DNA from: Desulfovibrionales bacterium
Lineage (GTDB): Bacteria; Desulfobacterota; Desulfovibrionia; Desulfovibrionales; Desulfomicrobiaceae
Length of the DNA stretch: 64,000 nucleotides
Direction: 5' to 3'
Assembly (NCBI GenBank): GCA_012729655.1
Contig: JAAYCS010000036.1
Span: forward strand, 1 to 64,000
The notes beneath the pieces were generated by a model that saw only the letters and a program-made list of their open reading frames with translations, was not told the origin of the DNA and searched no databases. Each line of letters opens with the position of its first letter. The first letter of the stretch is position 1. This document shows, piece by piece, positions 47,249 to 58,047 of this stretch. Both the position numbers and the translations under genes were made by a program.

Positions 47249-47411
47249 CCCAACGATCGGAGTCTGCTGACCACCAACTCACCAAATCCTCACGTATGTG
47301 GCTCAGGCAGTGCCAGTGCCTTTGGAAACACAAAAGGAGCTCCCATGACCAGATTCTGGTTTCATACAGGGTCATCAACCGAACGAAAACAGCCGCCATT
47401 TGGCGACCCTT

Positions 47412-50048
47412 TTATGCCAAAATCTCCTCCAACTTGGCCAGGGCCCGTTCGATACCCTCAGGTTCTGACCCTCCGGCCTGGGCCAGATCGGGTCGTCCGC
47501 CCCCGCCGCCCCTGATTTCGGAAGAAACTTCCCTGATCAGTGCCGGGGCCGTGAATCGGCCATGCAGATCCTTACTCACGGACAAGACCAGCATGGCCTT
47601 GCCATCGATCTCAGCCGCCAGAGCGATGACGCCGCTGCCGATCTTGGAACGCAGGTCGTCCATGAGATTTCTGAGGGCGTTCACGTCGGGGGCCTCGACC
47701 TTCCTGGCCAGCACCTTCATGCCGGCGATGTCCTTGGCCTCGGAGGCCAGGTCCTTGCCGCTTTCGGACATGACCCTGGCCTGCAGGGCCTGCAGTTCCT
47801 TGGACAGGGCCTTGGCCTGGTCCTGCAGGACCGCGATCTTCTTCGAAACCTCGGTCGGGGCGGCCTTGAGCAGGACGGCCGCGGCGCGGACCTCCTCGCG
47901 CTGGGCCTGCCAGTGGCGCAGGGCGTCCCAGCCCGTCAGGGCTTCGATGCGGCGCACGCCCGCGGCGATGCCGGCCTCGGACAGGATGGCGAAGGAACCG
48001 GCCTGGCCCGTGGACTCCAGGTGCGTCCCGCCGCACAGCTCCACGGATTCGCCGGCCATCTCGACCACGCGCACGTCGGCCTCGTACTTCTCGCCGAACA
48101 GGGCCATGGCCTGTTTCTCGTTCACGGCCGCGTCGTAGGACATGACCTGCGTGGTGATGGGCGCGTCGGCCAGGATGACGCGGTTGACCTCATCCTCGAC
48201 CCGCTGCAACTCCTCGGCCGTGAGGCCCGAGATGTGGGTGAAGTCGAAGCGCAGGCGCGAGGGTCCCACCAAGGAGCCGGCCTGCTTGACGTGATCGCCC
48301 AGCACCCGGCGCAGGGCCGCGTGCAGCAGGTGGGTGCAGGAGTGGTTGCGGGCTGTGGCCACGCGCTCGCCTTCCTCCACGAAAAGCTCCACTTCCTGGT
48401 CGGCCAGGATCTCGCCGCCGGTGACCTCGACCTTGTGCACGAGGAGCGTCGGCGCGGGCTTGAGTGTATCGATCACGCGGGCCGCACCCGTGGGGGCCTG
48501 CACCCGCCCCGTGTCACCCATCTGCCCGCCGGATTCGCCGTAGAACGGGGTCTTCAGCGTGACCATAAAGCCGGTGCCGCCGTTCAGGCGATCCACGGGC
48601 TGGCCTTCGGCGTCCAGCAGGGCGACAATGCGGCTCACGGCGGACAGGCAGTCGTAGCCGATGAAGGCGGACTCAAGGCCCGAACCCATGAGGGCCGCGA
48701 ACTGCCCGGCCAGCCCCTTGTCCCCGGAGCCGGCCCAGGCTTCCTTGGACTTCTTCTTCTGCACAGCCATATGCTCGCGAAAACCGGGCTCATCCACGGC
48801 AAAACCCTGCTTTTCGGCAATGTCGTTGACGATATCGAGGGGAAATCCATACGTGTCGTACAGCCTGAAGGCCGTCTCGCCGCCGATGGTTTTGCTCCCC
48901 GAAGCGGTCAGGGTCGCCATCTCGTCCTCGAGAATGCGCAGACCTTTGTCCAGGGTCTCTCCGAAACGCTCTTCTTCCTGACGTACCACACGGACCATGA
49001 AGTTCTTGTTTGCAATGAGCTCCGGAAAAGTTCCACCCATCTCGTCAGCCACCTGGGCCGTGGACTCACACAGAAAAGGTTCATTGAAGCCCAGCATCTT
49101 GCCGAAGCGGTAGGCCCGGCGGATCAGCCGGCGCAGGACGTAGCCCCGGCCCTCGTTGGAGGGCAGCATGCCATCGGCCAGCAAAAAGGCGATGGCCCGG
49201 CTGTGGTCGGCGATGACCCTGAGGGCCGTGTCCGATTCCTCGTCCTGGCGGTAGGCCACGCCGGCCTTTTTGGCCATGGTCTGGATCAGACCCTGGAAGA
49301 GGTCCGTGTCGAAGTTGGAACGTTTCCCCTGACAGACTGCAGTGATGCGCTCCAGGCCCATGCCCGTGTCAATGCTCGGCTTGGGAAGGGGGGTCATGGT
49401 CCCGTCGGCCGAGCGGTTGAACTGCATGAAGACCAGGTTCCAGATTTCTAGGAACCGGTCGCAGTCGCACTTGCCGATGCCGCAGTCGGGCCCGCAGGCC
49501 ATGTCTGCGCCCTGGTCCACGTAGATCTCGGAGCAGGGGCCGCAGGGGCCCGTGTCGCCCATGGCCCAGAAGTTGTCCTTCTCGCCGAGGCGGAAGATGC
49601 GCTCTGTCGGTACGCCGGCCACCTTCCGCCACAGCTCGCTGGCTTCGTCGTCGTCTCGGAAGATGGAGATATAGAGTCGGTCCTTGTCCAGACCCAGCTC
49701 CTTGGTCGCGAAATTCCAGGCCAGGCGAATGGCCTCCTCCTTGAAATAATCCCCGAAGGAGAAATTCCCGAGCATTTCGAAAAAAGTGTGATGGCGGGCC
49801 GTGCGGCCCACATTCTCTAAATCGTTGTGCTTGCCGCCCACCCTCAGGCATTTCTGGGAGGTTGTGGCCCGGAAATACTCCCTCTTTTCCTGCCCCTGAA
49901 AAATCTTCTTGAACTGGACCATGCCTGCGTTGGTGAAGAGCAAGGTCGGGTCATCCTGGGGCACCAGAGAGGAGCTGGGCAGCACGGTATGCCAATGTTC
50001 CTTAAAATATTCCAGAAATCGTTTGCGAATCTCGTCAGCGCTGATCAC
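47412..50048 (-). CDS. alaS: Alanyl-tRNA synthetase
   Basis: 878 residues, close to E. coli AlaS (876). Class II catalytic domain ([20 protein letters not shown]-type motif in [25 protein letters not shown]), the editing domain with [13 protein letters not shown] and [10 protein letters not shown] zinc motif, and a C-Ala domain at the end. The GTG at 50048 has GAGG six bases upstream and the product then begins (M)[14 protein letters not shown]; the frame's extension to 50312 runs through recA on the same strand and is not used. It lies 37 bases after recA. Confidence 0.97.
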   Translation of the reverse strand: MISADEIRKRFLEYFKEHWHTVLPSSSLVPQDDPTLLFTNAGMVQFKKIFQGQEKREYFRATTSQKCLRVGGKHNDLENVGRTARHHTFFEMLGNFSFGDYFKEEAIRLAWNFATKELGLDKDRLYISIFRDDDEASELWRKVAGVPTERIFRLGEKDNFWAMGDTGPCGPCSEIYVDQGADMACGPDCGIGKCDCDRFLEIWNLVFMQFNRSADGTMTPLPKPSIDTGMGLERITAVCQGKRSNFDTDLFQGLIQTMAKKAGVAYRQDEESDTALRVIADHSRAIAFLLADGMLPSNEGRGYVLRRLIRRAYRFGKMLGFNEPFLCESTAQVADEMGGTFPELIANKNFMVRVVRQEEERFGETLDKGLRILEDEMATLTASGSKTIGGETAFRLYDTYGFPLDIVNDIAEKQGFAVDEPGFREHMAVQKKKSKEAWAGSGDKGLAGQFAALMGSGLESAFIGYDCLSAVSRIVALLDAEGQPVDRLNGGTGFMVTLKTPFYGESGGQMGDTGRVQAPTGAARVIDTLKPAPTLLVHKVEVTGGEILADQEVELFVEEGERVATARNHSCTHLLHAALRRVLGDHVKQAGSLVGPSRLRFDFTHISGLTAEELQRVEDEVNRVILADAPITTQVMSYDAAVNEKQAMALFGEKYEADVRVVEMAGESVELCGGTHLESTGQAGSFAILSEAGIAAGVRRIEALTGWDALRHWQAQREEVRAAAVLLKAAPTEVSKKIAVLQDQAKALSKELQALQARVMSESGKDLASEAKDIAGMKVLARKVEAPDVNALRNLMDDLRSKIGSGVIALAAEIDGKAMLVLSVSKDLHGRFTAPALIREVSSEIRGGGGGRPDLAQAGGSEPEGIERALAKLEEILA

Positions 50049-50085
50049 GTTGTACCTCGTTATTTTTGGCCCATGGAGGGCGGGA

Positions 50086-51144
50086 TTAGTCTTCCGAAAC
50101 CTCGGGCGCAGCCGAAGCCTGCTCAGGCACCGGCATGCCCAGGTGTTCGAGCAGAGCCCGCTCGATCTGCAGACGCAGATCGTCGTTATCCTGCAAAAAT
50201 GCGCGCACATTTTCCTTGCCCTGACCCAGGCGCTCAGATCCAAAAGCGAACCACGCCCCGCTCTTGTCAACAATGCCATTGTCCACGCCCAGATCCAGCA
50301 GTTCGCCCACACGAGAGATCCCGGTGCCGAACAGAATATCGTATTCGGCCTCGCGGAAGGGCGGAGCCATCTTATTCTTGACGACCTTCACACGCACCCG
50401 GTTGCCGTACGACTCTTCCTTGTCCTTCAGAGTCTGGATGCGGCGCACGTCCAGGCGCACCGAAGCGTAGAACTTGAGGGCATTGCCGCCGGTCGTGGTT
50501 TCCGGGCTGCCGTAGCCGGTCATGCCGATCTTCATGCGCAGCTGGTTGATAAAGATGATGGCGGTGCGGGATTTGTGGATGGTGCCGGTCAGCTTGCGCA
50601 TGGCGTGGGACATGAGCCGGGCCTGTGTTCCGACCTGGGTCTCGCCCATGCTTCCTTCCAGCTCGGCCTGCGGGATGAGGGCGGCAACAGAGTCCACAAC
50701 GACCACGTCCACGGCCCCGGAACGGACGAGCATGTCCGCGATTTCAAGGGCCTGTTCGCCATAGTCAGGCTGGGAGATGAGGAGATCCTCGGTTTTGACC
50801 CCGAGTCGACGGGCATAGTTGATGTCCAACGCATGTTCAGCGTCGATGAATGCCGCTACGCCTCCGAGCTTCTGGGCCTCGGCGATGATGTGCAGGGCCT
50901 GGGTGGTCTTGCCCGAGGACTCAGGACCGAAAATTTCCGTCACCCGGCCGCGCGGAATGCCGCCGACGCCCAGGGCCAGGTCCAGCCCGATGGAACCTGT
51001 GGGAATAACCGGCACGACCTGGTGAGTGGTGTCGGAGAGACGCATGACCGAGCCCTGGCCGTAACGCCGCTCGATGGTGGCCAGCGCGGTTTCCAACGCC
51101 TCGCGGCGGGCGTCCTCAGGGGAAGAAGTTTTGGGTCGGGCCAT
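50086..51144 (-). CDS. recA: Recombinase A
   Basis: 352 residues. Walker [20 protein letters not shown] (Walker B), the L2 loop region ([21 protein letters not shown]) and the C-terminal acidic tail (EVSED) are present. It directs homologous recombination and LexA cleavage. The ATG at 51144 has GGAG upstream. The 294-base region before it, shared with the divergent PP-loop gene, has two AAATATGGG copies near 51174 and 51201 but no SOS box that I can recognise with confidence. Confidence 0.98.
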   Translation of the reverse strand: MARPKTSSPEDARREALETALATIERRYGQGSVMRLSDTTHQVVPVIPTGSIGLDLALGVGGIPRGRVTEIFGPESSGKTTQALHIIAEAQKLGGVAAFIDAEHALDINYARRLGVKTEDLLISQPDYGEQALEIADMLVRSGAVDVVVVDSVAALIPQAELEGSMGETQVGTQARLMSHAMRKLTGTIHKSRTAIIFINQLRMKIGMTGYGSPETTTGGNALKFYASVRLDVRRIQTLKDKEESYGNRVRVKVVKNKMAPPFREAEYDILFGTGISRVGELLDLGVDNGIVDKSGAWFAFGSERLGQGKENVRAFLQDNDDLRLQIERALLEHLGMPVPEQASAAPEVSED

Positions 51145-51438
51145 GGCGTGCTCCGTGAAAGTTGGGGGTTCGAAAATATGGGAAGGCAATGGCTCGTAGC
51201 AAATATGGGGTTGGAAGACAATTCTCCAGATACCCCTGGACTGAGAACATTCCTCAACCAATCCAGACCAGAAACCAAACCCCGGATGATTTTCTTCCGC
51301 CGAAACTGACGTGCCATCCAGGGCGGCCTTGCCTGAATCCGCGGTCTTGAGACAGGCATTCCGGATCACCCTTCTGCAAGCGGTACACCCGACAATGCCT
51401 CTTGCCTCGCATCCCGCCATTGTCTAGGCAGCTTGGGC

Positions 51439-52611
51439 ATGAATGAACAGTATGATGCCCTGTCCCTTTTTTCCGGCGGCCTGGATGGCATTCTTGCCAG
51501 CAAACTGATCCAGGGTCTTGGGCACAAGGTCCTGGGATTGCATTTTATCAGCCCTTTTTTCGGGCGTCCCGAACGTGTCCCCGGATGGGTGCGCACTTAC
51601 GGACTGCCCATTGACATCATCGACATCGGCCAGGAATTCGTGGACCTCATGGCCGCCTTTCCCCCCCACGGCTTCGGCAAAGTCATGAATCCCTGCGTGG
51701 ACTGCAAGATTCTCATGCTGCGCCTGGCCAAAAAACTTTTGCCACAGTACGGCGCCAAATTCCTGATCACCGGAGAAGTTCTAGGCCAGCGTCCCATGTC
51801 CCAACGCGCCGACACTCTGAACGTCATCCGCAACGAGGCCCAGGTTCACGACATTCTCCTGCGGCCTTTGAGTGCGGGGCTGCTCCCGCCTACACCGATG
51901 GAAGAATCTGGCGTGGTGGACCGCGCTAAACTCCCCGCCCTGTGTGGCCGGGGTCGAAAGAGTCAATATCAGCTTGCCAAGATCCTGGGGGTGACCACGA
52001 TTCCGCCCCAGGCCGGAGCCTGCCGCCTGGGAGAACGGGAATCGGCCCGGCGCTACTGGCCTGTCATGCAAACCTTCCCCAATCCGCAATCAGGAGATTT
52101 TGTCCTGGCCAATGTCGGCCGCCAGCTCTGGCGCAGGCTGGCAGGACATGCCACCGGTCACTGGCTGGTCATGGGTCGGGAGCAAAAGGACAACGAAAGG
52201 CTGCAGGAGCTGACCAGGTCCGATGACTACGTCTTCATGCTGAAGAGCTTCCCCGGCCCCCATGCCGTCGGACGGCAGGTGCCGGGTCAGGTGTGGAGGG
52301 AAGATGTCCTGCACGAAGCCGCGACCTGTCTGGCCTGTTTCTCAGCCAAGGCCAGGAGACACGGCGGCATGGTTGAGGTCGTGGTGCGGCAAGGGGAAGC
52401 TGAGTGGACCGTTACGGTCAATCCTGCCTCCCCGCACAATTTCACGGACAACCTGACCTGGGCGGAAACGCGCGAAGCGCAGAAGGACTGGGAAAAAAGC
52501 GTCCTGCTGAACCGGGACGAAGCGCTGACCCCGGCCCAGGTCCGGAAAGACCAGACCAACACTCAAGGAGGGCTTCATGGCTGCGCAGACAAAACCGATG
52601 GTATCTTTTGA
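51439..52611 (+). CDS. ThiI/MnmA-like PP-loop protein with C-terminal NFACT-R-like domain
   Basis: 390 residues. The N-terminus has the ATP-pyrophosphatase loop FSGGLDGILASKL (residues 11-23) and a NPCVDCKILM cysteine pair, then LITGEVLGQRPMSQ, all as in tRNA thiouridine synthases of the ThiI/MnmA type. The C-terminal part (from about 215) resembles the NFACT-R RNA-binding domain, with FMLKSFPGPHAVGRQ and an EAATCLACFSAKAR helix. It probably modifies tRNA; the target base is unknown. The start is ATG 51439 (TTG 51433 possible). It overlaps the next gene by 35 bases. Confidence 0.72.
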   Translation: MNEQYDALSLFSGGLDGILASKLIQGLGHKVLGLHFISPFFGRPERVPGWVRTYGLPIDIIDIGQEFVDLMAAFPPHGFGKVMNPCVDCKILMLRLAKKLLPQYGAKFLITGEVLGQRPMSQRADTLNVIRNEAQVHDILLRPLSAGLLPPTPMEESGVVDRAKLPALCGRGRKSQYQLAKILGVTTIPPQAGACRLGERESARRYWPVMQTFPNPQSGDFVLANVGRQLWRRLAGHATGHWLVMGREQKDNERLQELTRSDDYVFMLKSFPGPHAVGRQVPGQVWREDVLHEAATCLACFSAKARRHGGMVEVVVRQGEAEWTVTVNPASPHNFTDNLTWAETREAQKDWEKSVLLNRDEALTPAQVRKDQTNTQGGLHGCADKTDGIF

Positions 52612-52936
52612 CAACTCTTTTTCCTTGCTGGACATTCGATTGGGGCGCGTCGTTTCTGCGGAGCCCTGCGCGAAGACACCCAAGCCGACGTACAGGATGG
52701 ACATTGATTTCGGAAAATTCGGCCTGCGCACCGGCTATGGGCGGTTCACTTCCCATCCCCTGGACGAGGTCGTGGGACGGCTGGTGCTGGGTGTGCTCAA
52801 TTTCCCTCCCAGGCCCATGGGGGAGGTTGTTTCGGAAGTGCTGGTGCTGGGCGTGCAGTTTCCGGGCAAGGAGAGTGGGGAGGCGACCTTCGTCAGCCCG
52901 GCGGTTGACGCCAAGCTCGGCTGCAAGCTCTTCTAG
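52577..52936 (+). CDS. CsaA-like small tRNA-binding protein
   Basis: 119 residues forming a stand-alone EMAP-II/Trbp111 OB-fold: SFSLLDIRLGRVVSAEPCAKTPKP, then YRMDIDFGKFGLRTGYGRF and LVLGVLNFPPRPMG, as in CsaA. Members bind tRNA as dimers and have chaperone-like activity in vivo. An AGGAGG site lies inside the end of the PP-loop gene, with which it overlaps, which suggests a shared role in tRNA handling. Confidence 0.88.
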   Translation: MAAQTKPMVSFDNSFSLLDIRLGRVVSAEPCAKTPKPTYRMDIDFGKFGLRTGYGRFTSHPLDEVVGRLVLGVLNFPPRPMGEVVSEVLVLGVQFPGKESGEATFVSPAVDAKLGCKLF

Positions 52937-52951
52937 GATAGCGGGGAGGCA

Positions 52952-53797
52952 ATGAAGCCGTACGTGTACGCCCTGGGTGCTGTCCTTTGCTGGGCAAGCC
53001 TTCCCGCAGCCACGGGCAGCGGCCTGGAAGGACTCGCGGTGCCCGAGCTTCTTTTCTTCAGCTTTGTTCCGGCCGCGGTCTATCTCTCGGCCCAGGAAAT
53101 GGTCCTCTCCCGCCGCCTGTCCATCCCCTGGCCCGACCTCAAGCTGGCGGGTCTGGGACTATGCGGAATCTTTGGCTACCACGCGGTCTACTACCTGGCC
53201 CTGGACCATGCCCCGCTGGTGGAGGGGGCCATCCTGACCACGACGTGGTCCTTCTGGATCGTGGTCTTTTCCTCCGTCCTGGCCGCGAGACGCCTGTCGT
53301 GGCCCGTTCTGGCCGTGGCCCTGGCCGGCCTTTTCGGCGCCGGCCTGGTGGTTTCGGGGGGGCGCGACCTGCACTTCGATCCCCGCTTTCTCCCCGGATA
53401 TCTACTGGCCCTTTCCTGCGGTCTGATCTGGAGCGGCTTCTCCGTGGCCCTTTCGCGCCTTAAGCCGCAACGCGACTACATGCCCGCCTTCACTGTGCTG
53501 GCGGCCCTGGCCTCGACCTTGGTCTTCGCAACCAGCGCCCCCGATCACTTGCCCGATCCCAAAGCCCTGCTTTCGGCTGTGTACCTGGGACTGGTGCCTC
53601 TGGGCCTGTCCTTCACCCTCTGGAACCGCGCCGTAACCACCGGGAGCATGGTCCTCATCGGGTATCTGTCCTATTTAACCCCACCCCTGGCCGTACTGCT
53701 GGCGGCCGTGGTCCGCGGATCAGCCGTGACCGCCCACGCCGTGGCGGGCATGACCATCATCCTCGGCGCGGCCTTCTTCGGCCGCCGCATGCGCTGA
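52952..53797 (+). CDS. EamA/DMT-family transporter
   Basis: 281 residues with ten predicted helices in two EamA repeats (the first ends near residue 135). Typical segments are HAVYYLALDHAPLVEGAILTTT and, in the second half, SFTLWNRAVTTGSMVLIGYLSYLTPPLAVL. It exports or imports a small metabolite not identifiable here. The ATG at 52952 follows the CsaA-like gene by 15 bases. The last 78 bases overlap the convergent RND gene. Confidence 0.88.
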   Translation: MKPYVYALGAVLCWASLPAATGSGLEGLAVPELLFFSFVPAAVYLSAQEMVLSRRLSIPWPDLKLAGLGLCGIFGYHAVYYLALDHAPLVEGAILTTTWSFWIVVFSSVLAARRLSWPVLAVALAGLFGAGLVVSGGRDLHFDPRFLPGYLLALSCGLIWSGFSVALSRLKPQRDYMPAFTVLAALASTLVFATSAPDHLPDPKALLSAVYLGLVPLGLSFTLWNRAVTTGSMVLIGYLSYLTPPLAVLLAAVVRGSAVTAHAVAGMTIILGAAFFGRRMR

Positions 53798-56700
53798 CGC
53801 ATCCCTGCGGCCGAAAATCCTGCCCACCAGGCGGCCCATTTTGTCCAGATACATGTAATAGACCGGCGTGATGTACAGTGTCAGCAACTGGGAGGTGACC
53901 AGCCCGCCGACCACGCAAAGTCCCAGCGGCTGGCGGGACTCTCCGCCTGCGCCATAGCCTACCGCGATGGGCAGGGTGCCCATGATGGCGGCCATGGTCG
54001 TCATCATGATGGGCCGAAAACGGACCAGGCAACCCTGAAAGATGGCCTCGACAGGACTCTTTCCGGCCTCGCGCTGGGCTTCCAGGGCGAAGTCGATCAT
54101 CATGATGGCGTTCTTCTTGACAATGCCGATGAGCATGATGATGCCGACAAACCCGTAGATGTTCAGGTCCATGCCAAAAAACTTGAGGGTCAGCAGCGCC
54201 CCGAATCCAGCCGAGGGCAGACCCGAGAGAATGGTCAGGGGATGGATGAAGGATTCGTAAAGGATGCCCAGCACGATGTAGATGACGAACACAGCCAGGA
54301 TCAGGAGCAGGCTCATGTTCTGCAACGAACTCTGAAAGGCCTGGGCCGTACCCTGAAAACTGGCGCTGATGGTATCCGGCAGGATATTGGCCGCCACGGC
54401 TTCCACAGCAGCCGTGGCCTCACCCAGGGAAACTCCGGGCCGGAGGTTGAAAGAAATGGTCACCGAAGGCAGCTGCCCGGAATGGTTGACCGAAAGCGGA
54501 CCGACGCCAAGGGTGGAGTCGACCACGGTCTCGATGGGGGCAAGAGTCCCGCCCGAGGTCCGCACGTACAGCAGGGACAGATCCGAGGGATCGCGCCGAT
54601 ACTCAGGGGCCAGCTCCATGATCACGGAATAATTGTTGGTTGGAGCGTAGATGGTCGAGACCTCCCGCGTACCAAAGGCGGATTGCAGGGCCAGTTCAAC
54701 CTGTCGTGGAGTGACACCCAGGCTGGCAGCCTTGTCGCGGTTGATCTGAAGGCGCACTTCGGGATTCTTGAGCTGAAGGTCGCTGGTCACGTCCTGGAGT
54801 TGGGACAGGCCCTTGAGGTTCTCCTCCATGACCACGGCTTGGCGGTACAGTTCCGCTGTGTCAGGGCTTTGCAGTGTATACTGATACAGGCTCTTGGAAC
54901 TGCGACCGCCGACGTTGATGGCCGGAGGATTGACCAGAAAGGTCTGGATGCCCGGCAGGGTGTTCAACTTGGGGCGGAGCTTGGCGATGATCTGGTCCGC
55001 TGTCTCGTTGCGCTCGTCCAGATTCTTCAGGCGGACCATCAACCGGCCCGAATTGCCGGCCGAGTTGGGGCCACCGCCGCCGACCACGGACATGAACGTG
55101 GCCACGGTCGGCTCATTGCGCAGGACCTCGTGCAAGGCGAGCTGCTGGCTAACCATGTGATCGTAGCTGATGCCCTGCACCGCCTCTGTCACGCCGGTGA
55201 TCTGCCCGGTGTCCTGGCTGGGGAGAAAGCCCTTGGGCATGTCGCGGAACAGGACGACTGTCGCACCCAGCACGGCCAGGGACACCCCAAAGGTCAGCAC
55301 GTGATGGCGCAGACAGGCGCTGAGGCTCCAGCGGTAAAGGGCCAGAAGCCCGTCAAAAATCTTTTCCGAGGCCCTGAACATGAGACTGTGCCGGACCTCA
55401 TGCTTTTCCTTCAGGAACAGGGAACAGAGCATGGGGGTCAAGCTCAGGGAGATGAAGCCGGAAATGAGGATGGCCACGGAAATGACCACGGCGAACTCCC
55501 TGAACAGCCGGCCCACGATCCCGCCCATGAACAGAACCGGGATGAAAACTGCGGCCAGGGAGATAGTCATGGACAAAATGGTGAAAGAAATCTCCCTGGA
55601 CCCATCAAAAGCCGCCTTGAGCACGGGCTTGCCCATTTCCAGATGGCGAACAATATTTTCCAGCATGACGATGGCATCATCGACCACAAAGCCCACGGCC
55701 AGGGTCAGGGCCATGAGGGACAGATTGTCCAGGGAAAAGCCGAACAGGTGCATGACCGCGAAGGTCCCTATCACGGACATGGGCAGGGCCAGGCTGGGAA
55801 TGACGGTGGCCCGCACGTTGCGCAGGAAGACGAAGATGACCCCCACCACCAGGCACATGGTCAGGACCAGGGTGAATTTCACGTCCTCCACGGACTCGCG
55901 GATGGACTCGGAGCGGTCGTAAATCACGGACAGACCCACTGCCGCAGGGATCTGCTCCGCAAATGTCGGCAGGAGCTTGCGGATGTTGTCCACCACTTCC
56001 ACGGTATTGGTTCCGGGCTGACGCTGCACGGCCAGGGTGATGGATCTGGTGTCAACACGCCAGCTGGCGATCTTGTCGTTCTCAACACTGTCCAGGACCT
56101 GACCCAGATCGGCCAAACGAACAGGTGCGCCGTTGCGCCAGGCGACAATGAGCGGCCTGTAGGCGGCCGCATCCATGAGCTTGCCGCTGGCCTGCACGTT
56201 CAGGGCCGTGTGGGGTCCGTAGAGAGTGCCCGTGGGCAGATTGACGTTGGCGTGGTCAATGGCCGTGGCCACTTCGTCCAGTCCCACGTCGCGGCTGGCC
56301 AGGGACTTGGGATCGAGTTGGACCCGCACCGCATATTTCTTGGCCCCGTAGATCGATACCTGGGCCACGCCACTGATCATGGAGATGCGCGGAGCAATGA
56401 TGGTGTCTGCGTATTCGTTGATCTGGGACATGGGCAGGGTGTTGGACGCCAGGCTCAGGTAGAAGATGGGTGAATCGGCAGGATTGATCTTCTGATAGGA
56501 CGGCGGGCTGGTCATGTCGTCCGGGAGCTGGCGCTGAACCTTGGAAATGGCTGCCTGCACGTCCTGGGCCGCTGCGTCAATGTCCCTCTCCAGGGCGAAC
56601 TGCAAAGTGATGCGGGTGGAGCCCAGTGTATTGGTTGAACTGATGAAATCAATGCCCGCGATGGTCGCAAACTGGCGTTCCAGGGGGGTTGCCACGCTGG

Positions 56701-56881
56701 AGGCCATGGTTTCCGGACTGGCCCCGGGCAGGTTGGCCGAGACCTGAATGGTCGGGAAATCCACATTGGGCAGGTCGCTAACCGGCAGGATACGGTAGCT
56801 CATGACCCCAAAGAGAAGGATGGCCAGCATGACCAGGGTCGTGGTCACCGGTCTGCGGATGAAAAGCGCGGCAATATTCAT
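53720..56881 (-). CDS. RND multidrug efflux transporter, HAE1/MdtB type
   Basis: 1053 residues, the inner-membrane pump of a tripartite exporter. It starts MNIAALFIRRPVTTTLVMLAILLFGVMSYR; the proton-relay Asp pair lies in VGFVVDDAIVMLEN; GYGAGGESRQPLG precedes the last helix. About 12 helices and two large periplasmic loops are implied. The last 28 or so residues (ASAHAAAEEGRAEDD...) are a polar tail encoded opposite the EamA gene. ATGA overlap with the adaptor gene upstream. No TolC-like outer-membrane gene is in the window. Confidence 0.93.
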   Translation of the reverse strand: MNIAALFIRRPVTTTLVMLAILLFGVMSYRILPVSDLPNVDFPTIQVSANLPGASPETMASSVATPLERQFATIAGIDFISSTNTLGSTRITLQFALERDIDAAAQDVQAAISKVQRQLPDDMTSPPSYQKINPADSPIFYLSLASNTLPMSQINEYADTIIAPRISMISGVAQVSIYGAKKYAVRVQLDPKSLASRDVGLDEVATAIDHANVNLPTGTLYGPHTALNVQASGKLMDAAAYRPLIVAWRNGAPVRLADLGQVLDSVENDKIASWRVDTRSITLAVQRQPGTNTVEVVDNIRKLLPTFAEQIPAAVGLSVIYDRSESIRESVEDVKFTLVLTMCLVVGVIFVFLRNVRATVIPSLALPMSVIGTFAVMHLFGFSLDNLSLMALTLAVGFVVDDAIVMLENIVRHLEMGKPVLKAAFDGSREISFTILSMTISLAAVFIPVLFMGGIVGRLFREFAVVISVAILISGFISLSLTPMLCSLFLKEKHEVRHSLMFRASEKIFDGLLALYRWSLSACLRHHVLTFGVSLAVLGATVVLFRDMPKGFLPSQDTGQITGVTEAVQGISYDHMVSQQLALHEVLRNEPTVATFMSVVGGGGPNSAGNSGRLMVRLKNLDERNETADQIIAKLRPKLNTLPGIQTFLVNPPAINVGGRSSKSLYQYTLQSPDTAELYRQAVVMEENLKGLSQLQDVTSDLQLKNPEVRLQINRDKAASLGVTPRQVELALQSAFGTREVSTIYAPTNNYSVIMELAPEYRRDPSDLSLLYVRTSGGTLAPIETVVDSTLGVGPLSVNHSGQLPSVTISFNLRPGVSLGEATAAVEAVAANILPDTISASFQGTAQAFQSSLQNMSLLLILAVFVIYIVLGILYESFIHPLTILSGLPSAGFGALLTLKFFGMDLNIYGFVGIIMLIGIVKKNAIMMIDFALEAQREAGKSPVEAIFQGCLVRFRPIMMTTMAAIMGTLPIAVGYGAGGESRQPLGLCVVGGLVTSQLLTLYITPVYYMYLDKMGRLVGRIFGRRDASAHAAAEEGRAEDDGHARHGVGGHG

Positions 56882-58047
56882 TGCTTGGCTCCGGGCATCG
56901 CGGCCGTGCCCTTGCTGTCTGCCGGGGTTCCCGCTGTAGCCTGGCCGTCGCCCGAACGAATGGCCACTGCAGCGCCTGGCGCAAGGCGCAGATGTCCTTC
57001 CAGGACGACCCGTTCCCCGCCGTCGAGACCAGATGTTACCACCACATGGCCGTCATGGCGCTGCCCGGTTTTGACCACCCGGTACTCCACGGTGTTGTCC
57101 GGCCGGATGATATAGACGAATTCCCCTTCAGCCCCAGGGGTCACGGCCTGGGCCGGCACGAGCACGGCGTCCTGCAGGGCCCCCACCTCCAGGGTTACAT
57201 CGGCAAACTGTCCTGGCCACAGCAGCCGTTTGGCATTGGCGAAGCGGGCCTTGAGGGCGATCGTGCCAGTCCCTGCATCCACGCTGCTGTCAATGAAATA
57301 GAGAACGCCGGGAACGGTTTCATCCGCACCGGCTGGTTTGGTCTGAACCTTTAAAGGGCCAGCGTTCTGTCCCTTCATGATGGTCGCAAGGTGCATCTCG
57401 GGCAGGGAAAAGCGCACGTTGACTGGTTCCACGCAGTACAGGACGACCATGGCCGTATCGGCGTTGGCCTTGACCATGTTTCCGGCATGGAGCTGGAGTG
57501 CTCCGGCGCGGCCATTGATGGGTGAGCGGATTTCCGCATGGGACAGTTCGACCTTTGCCGCCTCCACTGACGCCTCCCCTGCACGGATCTCTGCCTGCAG
57601 GGCGGACAGCGCCGTAGCGGTGGTTTCCTGCTGGTCCCGGCTGATGATGCCCTTGTCAAGCAGCCTGTCAAACCGGCGCTTGTCCTCCTCGGCCTTGGCC
57701 AGCTTGGCCCGGCTGCGATCCAGATCAGCCCTGGCCGATCGAAGTTTTGCCTCCAGGTCGCGAGAGTCAATGGAAAAAAGGAGGTCCCCCCTGTGCACGT
57801 CCTGGCCTTCCACAAAGTGGACTTTCTGCAACAACCCGCTGATGCGGGCTTTGATTTCGACCACCTCGCTGGCCTCCACCGTGCCAATGGCCGCAAGCAG
57901 CACGGGCACGCTCCTGCGCACGGTCTCTCCGGCCACCACCGGAGCGGCCTTGGGTGCCGGTTTGCCGGTGGATTTTTCCTGTGCCGAAGCCGGCAGGGTG
58001 ATCAAGAGCAGGAACAGGGCGCATAGGATGAACAACCTGGGCGGCAT
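56878..58047 (-). CDS. RND periplasmic adaptor (membrane fusion protein)
   Basis: 389 residues. After a signal peptide (MPPRLFILCALFLLLITLPASA) come a lipoyl-like half (IGTVEASEVVEIKARISGLLQKVHF), a coiled-coil hairpin (about 95-165), the second lipoyl half and beta-barrel (AVTPGAEGEFVYII). It links the RND pump to an outer-membrane channel. The first in-frame TTG (58065) is possible; ATG 58047 gives a better signal peptide. The C-terminus is Gly/Ala/Thr-rich. Confidence 0.93.
   Translation of the reverse strand: MPPRLFILCALFLLLITLPASAQEKSTGKPAPKAAPVVAGETVRRSVPVLLAAIGTVEASEVVEIKARISGLLQKVHFVEGQDVHRGDLLFSIDSRDLEAKLRSARADLDRSRAKLAKAEEDKRRFDRLLDKGIISRDQQETTATALSALQAEIRAGEASVEAAKVELSHAEIRSPINGRAGALQLHAGNMVKANADTAMVVLYCVEPVNVRFSLPEMHLATIMKGQNAGPLKVQTKPAGADETVPGVLYFIDSSVDAGTGTIALKARFANAKRLLWPGQFADVTLEVGALQDAVLVPAQAVTPGAEGEFVYIIRPDNTVEYRVVKTGQRHDGHVVVTSGLDGGERVVLEGHLRLAPGAAVAIRSGDGQATAGTPADSKGTAAMPGAKQ

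Noticed and set aside
51145-51438. SOS (LexA) box before recA
   Set aside because: The region holds only loose matches; no motif that I could defend as a LexA site.
54242-56473. 743-codon open frame on the plus strand
   Set aside because: It lies antisense to the RND pump and has His/Gly/Gln-rich composition typical of the reverse frame of GC-rich genes; no family features.
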